From the NCBI GenBank assembly GCA_023014485.1, contig JAJOZX010002582.1, positions 236,001 through 300,000 of the forward strand: a stretch of DNA of 64,000 nucleotides, written 5' to 3'. Source of the DNA: Bathynomus jamesi. Taxonomy: Eukaryota > Arthropoda > Malacostraca > Isopoda > Cirolanidae. The notes beneath the pieces were generated by a model. The model did no database searches, was not told the origin of the DNA, and saw only the letters and a program-made list of their open reading frames with translations. Positions 21,922-31,962 of the stretch are shown here, in pieces; position 1 is the stretch's first letter, and each line of letters starts with the position of its first letter. Made by a program: the position numbers and the translations under genes.

Positions 21922-22214
21922 GTTACACACAGACCGTGCATGGAACAAGGAACCCTTCTGGGAAAATTAAGTCCACTATAGTTCGAATAGGTAATGGTAA
22001 ATGGCAAGTACTTAATTTTTGTTCCCTCACCAGCTGTAGCTGTTGAGGGGAGCTTTATTTTGGGGCCTCTTTGATAGTGATCCGTTGCCCACGTTGGGCT
22101 TCCATCAGGAAAAAGAAAATCTTTAGTATTTGTCATTTACCATTACTTATTCAAACTATAGTGGATTTAATTATCCCAGGAGAGTTCCTTGTTCCACGCA
22201 AAGTCTGTGCGCGA
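21922..22214. mobile_element. Long-TIR element, short copy
   Basis: Inverted arms start at the ACAGACCGTGCATGGAACAA-like end (left, with ACACACAGACCGTGC) and meet around 22060. It is the same family as 27205-27741 but lacks most of that copy's interior. No coding capacity. Confidence 0.7.
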
Positions 22215-22779
22215 CGTATATATTGGCAATGTATTGTTCACAGAAATTATTTTTAGTGAAAATCCCGAATTACTCCATTTTATCGTAGAAAAATTTGGTG
22301 TAACTGAACAAAATTTACCCTCATAAAGTCGAAAGCAAAATTTGCAGATTGCTTAATAACCCTTTCAGCCACAGCGGGGCACTCGGGTTCCATAAGAAAT
22401 AATAATAATATATATATATTGTACTAAGATACAAGTTTTCTACAAACGCTTCTCGATGTTTTAATATAAATTTTGTTTTGTTGCGAGAAAAGGAATCCAA
22501 AATGTTTGCGTGTAATTTAAGTGAATAGTTACTAAAATGTTTAGTTTTGAATAACAGGAATTATTCTAGTTTTTGGTTTAAAGAAATAAATATTCGATCT
22601 TACGCGAGTCTACTTAATTCGTGTTAAGTTAGGTAAAATTAGGTTCAGTTATATTATGCCCCATTAAGGTAAGCTAATGTTAGATTGGGTTACTAATTTT
22701 TAGTTAAAATCCGAAATTAACCAATACTGGTTATTCACTTTGAGATACGTTTAAAAATTTTTATATTTATTTAATTATC
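22215..22779. other. Non-coding stretch, no feature seen
   Basis: AT-rich, with a short (TA)n at 22409-22419. No gene. Confidence 0.45.
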
Positions 22780-22874
22780 TTAACCCGTTAATGCCGAACG
22801 TTTTTGTCCGGTTAAGTCTAAATGCGCGTATTTAAAACGGTACGTATTCGACCCAGTCGGCGTTAGAGGGTTAA
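22780..22874. mobile_element. TTAA-flanked MITE, 95 bp
   Basis: TTAA at 22780-22783 and 22871-22874. The inner ends CCCGTTAATGCCG and the complement of CCCTCTAACGCCG are inverted repeats. It is similar in style to 7256-7413; piggyBac-type by its TTAA target. Confidence 0.65.
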
Positions 22875-23295
22875 ATGGATAAACTCTTAACAAACTGCCA
22901 AATTGGAATAATATCTGTCGAAGGTCGCGTGTCGATTTTGCGCGCGTAATTCAGATTACGTTAAACTCTTTTAACGTAGCTGATGAAACTTCCCACGCGG
23001 TACAAAGAGTAGATGATGATGATGATGATCGGAAACGTAGAACAGACGGAGGTCGTAATAACGGCTTCTCGATCCAATCACTTATTACTCTTCTTCCGAA
23101 GGTCTGTATCGTTATCTGAAATGACCAAACTTTCCACTCTGCATTCAACCCATACGCAAACTTTTCCCGCTCAAATGTTTTGTTTTTACGGATCGACGAT
23201 TCGGGGACTTCATTGAATACCGATGCGCCCAATGATTATGATATCGGAACGGTAGGGTACGCTTCGTGATCTCGTGACCTCCACGCTAACCTTTC

Positions 23296-23588
23296 GGACC
23301 TTTTCCAGTTTGTGTACCGTTTTTCATATAATTTATTTTTGAGAATATTTTTGTTAAAACTAACGAAAATATCACGACTTAACCTAACCAATTATCAAGG
23401 GCGTACAGTTGATCTATTATTAATTATAACATTGTTTGTTTCTGGAATAGTATTTACTATTTACTAATAGATCAACTGTACGCTCTTGATAATTGGTTAG
23501 GTTAAGTCGTGATATTTTCGTTAGTTTTAACAAAAATATTCTCAAAAATAAATTATATGAAAAACGGTACACAAACTGGAAAAGGTCC
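23296..23588. mobile_element. Foldback palindrome, copy B
   Basis: Arms of about 125 bp (23296-23422 and 23466-23588) are nearly perfect inverted copies with a 40-bp loop. The arms share the core around ACTTAACCTAACCAAT and the adjoining CTAACGAAAATAT with the palindrome at 8358-8558. No coding capacity. Confidence 0.85.
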
Positions 23589-23888
23589 AACCTTTCTATA
23601 GATCAAAATAAATTAAAAAAAAAGGAAAAGCCTCTCGCGACAAAGATGTACGAATCGTAATCCAGTTTTTCTTTTCTTATTCAAATCGCGTCACTTTTTC
23701 AGATCTTAATCCGATTCTGCTTTAGGGGGAAATAATAATAGTAATAATCTTTATTCCAATTCCGATCATAGAAATCTTCAGAGCCGTGATTCGCTATTCC
23801 GATTCCGGCCCCATATCAGTGAGCAACTCGCTTTGTTGAAAAATGACCATGGCAAAGATTTGAGCAGTCCGCGCGTTTATCTCAACAC

Positions 23889-23915
23889 TGACGTCATATC
23901 GAAGTAATGACGTCA
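23889..23915. promoter_or_regulatory. Second pair of CRE palindromes
   Basis: TGACGTCA at 23889-23896 and 23908-23915. Confidence 0.4.
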
Positions 23916-24077
23916 TCGTTGCCATCGCGACGTATGGAATTGGCTGTATTGAATATAAAAAAGTGAAATTTACAAACATGATTTCTGTAGAAATGTTTTA
24001 AATTGGTAAAAAGAGAGTTAAAATTGAAAGAAAGTGGTCACAAATTGTCTCAAGTAGCTTTATTATATTTATATATA

Positions 24078-25299
24078 CAGGGTGTCCCATAAGTCTGGCA
24101 TCATAGGAAAAATAGTAAAAAAAGGCAAAACAAAAGCTTTTATTTACAGAACGTACTCAATATGTCCACCATTGTTTTCAATACACAAATTCAGACGTGA
24201 TATCCAGTCAGCAAGCACACGGTCAATGATGTCAGGAATAATGGTGTTACATGCCCCAATAATGCGCTGTCGCAAATGTTCAACACTCCTAATTTTCTCT
24301 GCGTATACCAGCGCTTTCAAGTGGCCCCAGAGATAAAAAATCCAGTGGCGTGAGATCCGGGCCTCTAGCTGGCCATTCCACAGGCCCTCGACGTCCTATC
24401 CAATGACCAGGGAATTGTTGGTACGGGTATTCCCTTACTTGGGTGCTGTAATGTGCGGGAGCTCCGTCTTGCTGGAACCATGTTGGGAAATTTCCTTCTT
24501 CGTTCAAGACACTGGGAAATGCTTCTTCCTTGAGCATACGTAGGTAGGTGCCTCCAGTGACATGTTCATCGAAAAAGAGGGGGCCTATGATGCGATCCTC
24601 CCAAATGCCACACCATACCATCACCCGAGATGCACCTTGTTCCTTTGAAGAGGTATACCAGTGAGGGTTGTTTTGAGACCAGTAGCGGGTGTTCTGTCGA
24701 TTTACCTCACCATTTCCATAAAAAACAGCCTCGTCACTGAACAGAATGGTGGACGGGAAATTGGCATCCCGAGCATATTGTTCCGTAGCCCATTCACAAA
24801 ATTCCATCCGCCGGTCGGGATCATCATCTTCGCTTAATTTCTGTAGGATTTGAAGTTTATATGGATGCCATTTATGAGCCTGAAGAATGCGATGGATGCT
24901 ACTTTTCGACACTCCTCCTGTCTCGGCGGACAATCGCCGAAGAGACTTATTGGGATTTCTGTTAAAATGAGCCAGGATAGCGGTCGCTGTTTCATCGTCA
25001 GTGGACCACCTTGAAGGTCCACTGCATGGTTTATCTTCTATGGATCCTGTTTCCTTAAACTTTGCAACAAGTCTGCTAACACAACTCTGTGTTATTGGCT
25101 CGCGGTCTGGATGCAGTCTGTTAAATTCAGCAGCGGCCTCTCTCTGACTCCGATTTCCTATGAGTAGAATTATCTGGATTCGTTCTTCCTTGCTCACAGA
25201 CATTATGGCCTGTAGAAAGAGAGAAATATGAATTATGGTTCAAGTAGAAATAGAAAAATATGAATTTCTCCTATGATGCCGGACTTGTGGGACACCCTG
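24078..25299 (-). mobile_element. Mariner-like element, 1222 bp, complete ends
   Basis: The left end CAGGGTGTCCCATAAGTC follows TA and the right end is the complement of CAGGGTGTCCCACAAGTC before TA. The inverted repeats run about 30 bp, through GGCATCATAGGA. A single transposase gene fills the minus strand. TA target duplication and size fit Tc1/mariner. It sits between (TA)n tracts. Confidence 0.93.
24144..25203 (-). pseudogene. Mariner-like (DUF4817-type) transposase, one frameshift
   Basis: The ATG at 25201-25203 starts a protein with paired helix-turn-helix domains (TQSCVSRLVAKFKETGSIED and GVSKSSIHRILQAHKW) and a DDE domain: LFSDEAVFYGNGEVNR, FQQDGAPAHY and ARGPDLTPLDF. Thirty-six residues separate the second and third aspartates. 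The main frame runs on to a TAG at 24289-24291, but homology to the family switches frame at a T-run near 24330. Continuing in the other frame restores the usual C-terminus (WGHLKALVYAEKIR to NNGGHIEYVL) with a stop at 24144-24146. One frameshift is therefore the only visible defect. It acts on its own TIRs; the likely substrates include nearby CAGGGTG-ended MITEs. Confidence 0.88.
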
Positions 25300-26469
25300 T
25301 ATATATATATATATATATAAAGGATTTATAATTTGAAGACGAGTGATTTTCTTTATTTGATAAGATAAGAAATCTAATAATGTATTATTTTAGATAATGA
25401 TGAAACACTTTTATTCTTAAATAAAATATTTTACAGGTTCAAAAAAGTCATATCGTTAAAACACTATTTTTTTAATATAATAATTTCATTATGAAGTCTG
25501 CAGACGATAATTATTCCAGACGTATGCCAGAAATTGCATTAGTGCCAGTTCTTATAACAAATGTTCACTGAGGATTACCTCAGTGCCAAGACTCGAAAAA
25601 GGGTAGCTATATAGCGTTACCTTCATGATATATACCCCGAGGGACTTTTTTTCGTCAACGTAGATGCGAGACCCACTGAAGGATGTGCGCGTGGAGGTGG
25701 AAGCGGGTCCTCTCCACAACTCTGTTCCACATTGTGGTTCAAAGGAAGAGACCCGACCACGTAAATAATTTTCGCCTTCTGGATTGATCGCAACCACGAG
25801 GGTAAATCATCCAAAGTGGATTTGATATGGGCCTAGTCTCTCGCGATTTCCCCGGATGTTGGGGGGGGCTATGCGAATTTGGAATTCGCCCACCTCTCCA
25901 TTACTGCATGAGATAAAATAGTGTAGGCCCTAGATGGTTTAAACCTCTAGAGGCCTTTCATGGAGCCTACTATCGTTCATAGTGGTCGCCGAGTGTGTGG
26001 AGAATCTTAATTATACTAAAGTTTTTGTGAAATTGAGTGAACAGCAATAAGTGTTCGTCTCAACCGAGTGTGTGACTAATTTTAGTTCGCATAATAAACT
26101 CTGAACTTGAATGACTTTTGTCGTAGACGTCTCGAGTCACTGTGGCGGTAATTCGGGACGGATTACCTCCACCACGGTTGAATTAGAGGGAAATTTTGTG
26201 GCTACTGGACGCCAATGTTAAAATTTATTACGGACAGAAGGTTAGTGTTGGGAATAATTATTATTATTATTATTTCCACTGTTCAATTTTAGCTTTAAAT
26301 TGATGCAGATTATGGATTGCTTCCTATTACAGGCAAGGAGGCTTTGTTAGGCTTAAACTATTTATTTTTAATAATTCTTACAGGGTAATTCGGCCCTTTT
26401 AAAGACGTGTGATTAACTCCAGAATGTTTGTCTTTAATCTACAAGTATATAATTACTTTCTCGTCTTTA

Positions 26470-26521
<52 letters not shown>
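25300..26521. other. Non-coding stretch
   Basis: No gene recognised. Contains (TA)n at 25299-25320 and 26472-26512 and short AT-rich runs. Open frames near 25552-25814 have no recognisable motif. Confidence 0.45.
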
Positions 26522-26523
<2 letters not shown>

Positions 26524-27093
26524 GGGTGTCCGAGAATTATCTGTACAATTTTTGCCTGTTATTAAAAGTCACCATGAAGTGTAGAAATTCCAGTGTTGTC
26601 CCATTTTACAGAGAATCTCATTAAGTTTTTTCTGATACCAAGTTTTGACAAGTTTTTTAGAAATTCCAGTGTGTCCGAACATTATCTGTACAATTTCATC
26701 TTTTAATAAAATTCTTGATAACACACGTAAAATTCTTAAACAAGATTATTTAGAATCTGTATTTTCAAAAGTTTCTTTTATTAAAGTAACGTTGTTACAA
26801 ACATTCGATATGTGCACCATTAGTGATTCGCAAAACATCCAATCGATACTCCAAATGTTGCCATGTACGCTGCAGCATATCCACATCAATTCGCTCAATA
26901 GCAGCTGTGATTCTTGCTTTTAAATCATCAATGTCTGTCACCCGCGTACATTTCTAAAAAACTTGTCAAAACGTGGTATCAGAAAAAACTTAATGAGATT
27001 CTCTGTAAAATGGGACAACACTGGAATTTCTACACTTCATGGTTGACTTTTAATAACAGCCAAAAATTGTACAGATAATTCTCGGACACCCTG
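26522..27093. mobile_element. Mariner-derived foldback element with transposase scrap
   Basis: Ends CAGGGTGTCCGAGAATTATC and its complement, with arms of about 140 bp. The centre keeps a piece of transposase 3' end (next entry), so this is an internal-deletion derivative. The left arm also repeats the terminal word once more near 26663-26700. Confidence 0.85.
26790..26953 (-). pseudogene. C-terminal scrap of a mariner-like transposase
   Basis: The minus strand reads RVTDIDDLKARITAAIERID followed by DMLQRTWQHLEYRLDV and ends near NGAHIE, the C-terminal pattern of DUF4817-type transposases. Only about 50 residues remain and no catalytic motif is left. Confidence 0.72.
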
Positions 27094-27104
27094 TATATAT
27101 ATAT

Positions 27105-27108
<4 letters not shown>

Positions 27109-27173
<65 letters not shown>

Positions 27174-27175
27174 AA
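27109..27175. repeat. (CA)n/(TA)n microsatellite
   Basis: Long alternating tract between two transposons. Confidence 0.9.
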
Positions 27176-27204
27176 CTCAGAATGGTCCCCTAAGAAACTT
27201 ATAT

Positions 27205-27739
27205 GTTAAACACAGACCGTGCATGGAACAAGGAACTCTTCTGGGAAAATTAAATCCACTATAGTCCGAATAAGTAATGGTAAATGACAAATACCATAGT
27301 TTTTCTTTTTCATGATGCTAGCCCGACGTGGGCAACAGGTCTCGCAAAGAGGTCCCATAAATATAGCTTCCCTCACCAGCTATCTGCAAAGCAGACAGGA
27401 TCCAGCTTTGGGACATGGATCTAGGGTTTAAAGCAAGCCTAGTCCCACTACATTCAGAACCTCTATATAAGTAAAAGACTCGTTGCATTCACGTCGGATT
27501 GAATAAATCAAAGAAAAAGGGGTAACTATTGTATTTTTAGCCAAAAAAACAAAACTTAAACCTCAACCGGGACATTGAGCGTCCACTTTTCAAGGCACGT
27601 AACACGTCCGTTGCCCACGTCGGGCTAGCATCATGAAAAAGAAAAACTATGGTATTTGTTATTTACCATTACTTATTCGGACTATAGTGGATTTAATTTT
27701 CCCAGAAGAGTTCCTTGTTCCATGCACGGTCTGTGTTTA

Positions 27740-27741
<2 letters not shown>
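27205..27741. mobile_element. Long-TIR element, long copy
   Basis: Arms of about 130 bp (27205-27335 and 27609-27741) are inverted copies, starting GTTAAACACAGACCGTGC. The 270-bp interior is non-coding. It belongs to the same family as 21922-22214 and is flanked by (TA)n on both sides. The superfamily is unknown. Confidence 0.8.
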
Positions 27742-27800
<59 letters not shown>

Positions 27801-27805
27801 GGACT

Positions 27806-28001
27806 TAGGGTTGCCAGATGTCCCGGTTTTCGGCCTCTTGTCCCGGCGTCAGCAAATATATATCATAAATATTCACTGCCTAAACAAATGCTTCTATTTT
27901 ACATTCACGAACTATGTTTTTATTATAACTAACATATATATATATATATATATATAATTTTTATTGTCTCGGTCTGTCCGGTAAAAAATCTGGCAACCCT
28001 G
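27806..28001. mobile_element. hAT-type MITE, 196 bp
   Basis: Ends are TAGGGTTGCCAGAT and the complement of CAGGGTTGCCAGAT. Flanks TATGGACT and TATAGGGT match at five of eight positions, compatible with a decayed 8-bp duplication. Contains a (TA)n inside. Confidence 0.6.
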
Positions 28002-28914
28002 TATAGGGTGTATGTATGTATTTGTAGGCACTTTTAACTGAAGAAAGCCTGTTTTGTTTCCTTTTGAGAGGAGTCTTATTTTAGGAAAAACATTGATAAA
28101 AGTAAAGTTCGTAAAAGTTTGTAAATCTTTCATAAACTCAATATTTCTTTAAAAATAGAAAGCTTATTTACAAATTCTTGTATCCAAACTTCATCAAGGT
28201 TTAGGGGACTGTATCCAGTCTGATAATGGTAATTGTTGAAAACGGCGTAGCCTGTAGGAAGTACATGAAGGTTGCTTTAGGTTTACGAGGTAGACCCGAA
28301 GAAGTATTATTTAACTGGGTAGACTTGGCCGAAGAAAAGGTGGCTAACCTTTTAGTTTGTGCGCTTCCTTTTCAGCATACGAAATTAGTTACGTAGGCCT
28401 ACGGTTTTCCACGATTTAGAATTCTAGACGAAGAGTTTGTATTTTCACTTGAGGTGGGGGGGGGGGGGGGGAGCATTTTCCAAATGGGCTCCAAGTTGAA
28501 AATACCCCGCATTGCACCACTAATTTACCCATTTAGCGTACAATATTACCCCACTAAATTGAGTTATTAGCACGATGAAATAGATAGGTCTTTAGTAGGC
28601 CTATTATCGATGAAGTAATGGAATAGCTGCTATCGTAAGCCATTTAGATTATAAACAAGTGTTACAGGAACCCATGACTCGCGGAAGTTTTATCTTGTCC
28701 GTAAACTTATCACGAATTTTTGTTTCTTCACTCGCACAGGGGTCATCACTAGGCGGGAGGGGTCGGGATCTAGACCTGGTACATTATATGATACACTTAT
28801 CCAAAATGTGTGTGAATTCTCCAGAAATATTCCAACAGTATTCTTAATCACAGATTTAGCAAAGACTACGTTTTAGTACTGCAATTTCAAAGCTTAAAAA
28901 TTATTTCTAATAAT
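28002..28914. other. Non-coding stretch, no feature seen
   Basis: AT-rich with a poly(G) run near 28455-28471. No gene or RNA is recognised. Confidence 0.45.
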
Positions 28915-28992
28915 TTTAGGACCCTACCAGGATTCGAACCCAGCATTTCTTGAGTAAAAGGCGAGGGCGTTGACAATCACGCTACGACAAGG
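28915..28992 (-). mobile_element. tRNA-derived SINE head
   Basis: On the minus strand it reads TCGTAGCGTGATTGTCAACG (A-box region) and GGGTTCGAATCC (B-box), spaced as in a tRNA gene. It is related to 29503-29585. It cannot fold into a full tRNA by eye, so it is a SINE rather than a tRNA gene. Confidence 0.65.
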
Positions 28993-29065
28993 TAAGAGTT
29001 AGTACAACCTGGCATTTATTTCAACATCCGTGGGGAACACCCAATGATTTCGCGTCATAATAGAG

Positions 29066-29374
29066 CAGTGGTTTTTAACCTATTCTGGTTCAAGGCACTC
29101 CAGTGCCATCTGTCTTCTTTCCGGCACCCCTGAGGTTTTGCGTTTCCACTGTTCAATATCCAGTCTTTACCTCCCCCCCATCTCTACTCCTTCATTTCCA
29201 CGCAACTTGAAACTGATCCTACGTAGTTTCTTTATGGACGTAATAAATTGTAACCTTTTGTTTTTAATTTGAAATTTGCATAGGCCTACGTTGGGTAAAG
29301 TTTGAATTTTGAATTAGTTGTCTTTTTTTTTTATATACTTTTTTTGGTGAAATTTTTCTGATCGAGAAACGCTG
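29066..29374. mobile_element. hAT-type MITE, about 309 bp
   Basis: Left end CAGTGGTTTTTAACC, right end the complement of CAGCGTTTCTCGATC. Flanks TAATAGAG and CACTAGAA agree at five of eight positions. Non-coding. Confidence 0.55.
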
Positions 29375-29502
29375 CACTAGAAATTCCAATGAAATACTGC
29401 CATTACCTCTAGTGCACCGGGGTTTACTACAGAAAACGCCTCTGGATGTGAAAGCGTTGTGTTCCCTTGGGTGTTGAAGTATATGCAAGTTTTACTTACT
29501 AC

Positions 29503-29585
29503 TTTGTCGTAGCGTGATGGTCAGGCATTCGCCTTCTACCGTACTCAAGAAGTGCTGAATTCGAATTCTGCTGGTCACACACACA
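29503..29585 (+). mobile_element. tRNA-derived SINE head
   Basis: TCGTAGCGTGATGGTCAGGC as A-box region and GAATTCGAATTC as B-box, followed by (CA)n and (TA)n. The same family as 28915-28992 in opposite orientation. Confidence 0.65.
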
Positions 29586-29587
29586 CA

Positions 29588-29595
29588 TTATATAT

Positions 29596-29637
<42 letters not shown>

Positions 29638-29665
29638 ATATATTATATATATATATATATATATA
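29588..29665. repeat. (TA)n microsatellite
   Basis: Interrupted TA tract between a SINE and a LINE tail. Confidence 0.9.
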
Positions 29666-29689
29666 AAACCTTACCTTACAACCTTACAA

Positions 29690-29830
29690 AGGTTCCGCGC
29701 GATGATTTCTCATTTCGCGAAGGTCAAGCTTGTCGCCCCTCCTCTCGAGTTGGCCTGGTGAAGTAGTGAGTTGGATTCTTGCGCTCTCCACCGACTAGGT
29801 CGGCGACTCATGCCTTCAAACAGTTCACTC
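29690..29830 (-). mobile_element. LINE 3' tail fragment, inverted
   Basis: Minus-strand copy of the 3' end found in plus orientation at 30518-30590, sharing CCAACTCGAGAGGAGGGGCG and AAGCTTGACCTTCG, and ending in GTAAGG units. Confidence 0.75.
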
Positions 29831-29929
29831 GTAATAGAGAATAAATAAAGAATTAATAGTAAAATGATTAGGGATAACATAAATAAATGACAATTTAATG
29901 ACCCAATATACTGTATATATGAATAACAG

Positions 29930-30590
29930 GGCAGATGTTGAGAACTTTTAAACGAAGGGATAGGAATGTAATGATTCCTCTACTGAAAACACTGATCATA
30001 CCCAAATTGAAATACTGCTAGGTCCTAACATTCCCATATAAAAAAGAAGACATTAGACAGCTAGAAGGGATTCAGAGAAACTTCACAGCCAAGATGAAGG
30101 GGTGCAAAGAACTAAATTACTGGGAAAGGTTACGCGAACTAAATTTATATTCACTGGAAAGGAGAAGAGAGAGAGAGAGACCATTATTTACACTTGGAAA
30201 TACTGGAGAAACTAGTCCCTAATCTTACTCTGAACCCCGTAACTCCCCAAACAACGGTGGAAACTAAAAAAGGAAGACAGTGTCGTGTTCCCAAATTAAA
30301 GGCGAGACAGGGAACATCCTTAACCTTGAAAGAAAATAGTTTTGTTATGAAAGGACCAAAACTGTTTAATCAGCTGCCCAAAGACCTAAGGAACGCGAAT
30401 GGTGTTGCAGTAGACATCTTCAAAAGAAGATTGGACGCCTGGCTCAGAACAATCCCCGATGAGCCTGGCGTACCTGGCTATGTGAGGCGGAGAGTACAAG
30501 AAACCAACTCGCTATTTCACCAGGCCAACTCGAGAGGAGGGGCGACAAGCTTCACCTTCGTGAAATGAAGAATCATCACGCGGAACCTTT
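29930..30590 (+). pseudogene. RT C-terminus of another LINE, 5' truncated
   Basis: The translated pieces run PLLKTLIIPKLKYC, LEGIQRNFTAKMKGCKELNY, ERLRELNLYSLERRRER and, after a GA-repeat expansion near 30168-30180 that breaks the frame, LEKLVPNLTLNP to GPKLFNQLPKDLRNANGVAV. This is the thumb-to-tail part of an RT from the CR1/jockey side of the non-LTR tree. Only the last quarter of ORF2 is present; no catalytic core. It ends with the tail noted at 29690 and is followed by (CA)n. Confidence 0.78.
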
Positions 30591-30591
30591 G

Positions 30592-30594
<3 letters not shown>

Positions 30595-30622
<28 letters not shown>
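30595..30622. repeat. (CA)n microsatellite
   Basis: Pure CA tract right after the LINE tail. Confidence 0.9.
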
Positions 30623-30627
<5 letters not shown>

Positions 30628-31731
30628 ACTTGACCGCGATGCAGTGATTGAAATATGGGTAAGCGGAGTTTCATTGGGATGGGACACCTGATCTCTTTGG
30701 TTCACAATTGAATAATTTTATATAAATACAAATGCAGACATTAAATGTAAAAGCTGTCAGGTAACGGCTAAACATAATCTAAATTGTAAACTTCAGTATG
30801 CATTATCATTCCCAGTTCTGATTCCAGTAACTGCTAAATTTGGCCTTTAGGGTACGGTGCCCGAAATACGCTATCGGGTTTTATGGCCTCTAGGAAATGT
30901 CTGTCGGTAGGATCTGATACGGTATTGAGTTTATTACATAAACGTTTGGCGAAATAAAAAGAGTGCAATTTTGGGATAGTTTTGAACAAAAAATAAAAAC
31001 TAGTTAGTCGCCCAAATCATTTTATAAAAGTACCGTAATGCGTATGTAGCCTTATTTTGTTACTCGAAAGTTTCGTGTGTTGAGGTTATCTTAATTGAAC
31101 TATATTCATAATAAAATAAATGTACCAATTAAATTTAAATTAAATTACAATATATAATTTAAAGTTTGCATCTTATGGGTGTAGCCGATAGGGCAATATA
31201 CCCTTCTCCACTGTACACGCTAAGCTAAATAGGGAACCACGATGAAAGGCTAGGGTTGACTCGGTTGTTTAAAACGGCGTGAATGCAAATTACCTTTTAT
31301 GTTGGAATTAAAATTTAGAAATGTATCGTTTAGTTGGAGGGTAGTGTGATTAAAATAGAGTTTTAGATCCCAAATAATGAACTAATAATATTCCTATTTG
31401 TATATTTGGGTTAGGTATAATTGTTGAAACGCGAAGGAACTGCATTACCTATGTATGCCCTAGGGCCTAGGCACTGCCCCAATTTTGTTTTCTTATATAT
31501 ATTCTTTTAATAGTAATTAATAATAAGAGAGAGAGAATTATTCCACCGTGCAACTTTACAGAGGCTTAAGCCACGTTGCTTAAAAGATAACGGCGTATTC
31601 TATTCGCGTAACACCCCTCCTTCCGGGCAAAGCGAGGCACCATGTAGTTATGGAGGTTTGGGACATGATCGCGGTGCTTTATTTTTAATCCGAGTAGAGA
31701 CTTTTCCAATAAATGCTTTCTTTCATTTCAG
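30623..31731. other. Non-coding stretch upstream of the first mapped MAGUK exon
   Basis: AT-rich sequence with no convincing exon. It ends in a pyrimidine-rich acceptor (TTCTTTCATTTCAG) at 31718-31731. Confidence 0.5.
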
Positions 31732-31962
31732 TTCACGGAAATCCGGGGGCAGCGGTAGCTCAAGCGGGGGCACCGCCCCTTCGAGACCCCTGACGTCGAG
31801 GGGGTCTTCTAGTTACCCCGATCGGGGACTCGAGGGAGAGGTTGACGGGGGCGGAGATCCCCGGGAGAGTATGATCTCGATGGTGGAGTTTGACCCAGCT
31901 AATAAGGAGATGGCGGTCGACGTGCCAGATACCTTCGTCGGTAGAACCAAAACGCCTCCGAG
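31732..31962 (+). CDS. sdt: sdt exon a: Ser/Gly-rich leader and EMAVDVPD region
   Basis: Acceptor AG at 31730-31731, donor GT at 31963. The exon enters with one base of a split codon and leaves with two. It codes a Ser/Gly-rich stretch followed by [20 protein letters not shown] and GRTKTPP. The conserved EMAVD block is a PALS1/Stardust hallmark near the PAR6-binding region. An in-frame ATG at about 31870 could serve as an alternative start. Confidence 0.9.

Noticed and set aside
27109..27175. CRISPR-like or functional array in the alternating repeats.
   Set aside because: Pure microsatellite in a eukaryotic context, no spacers.
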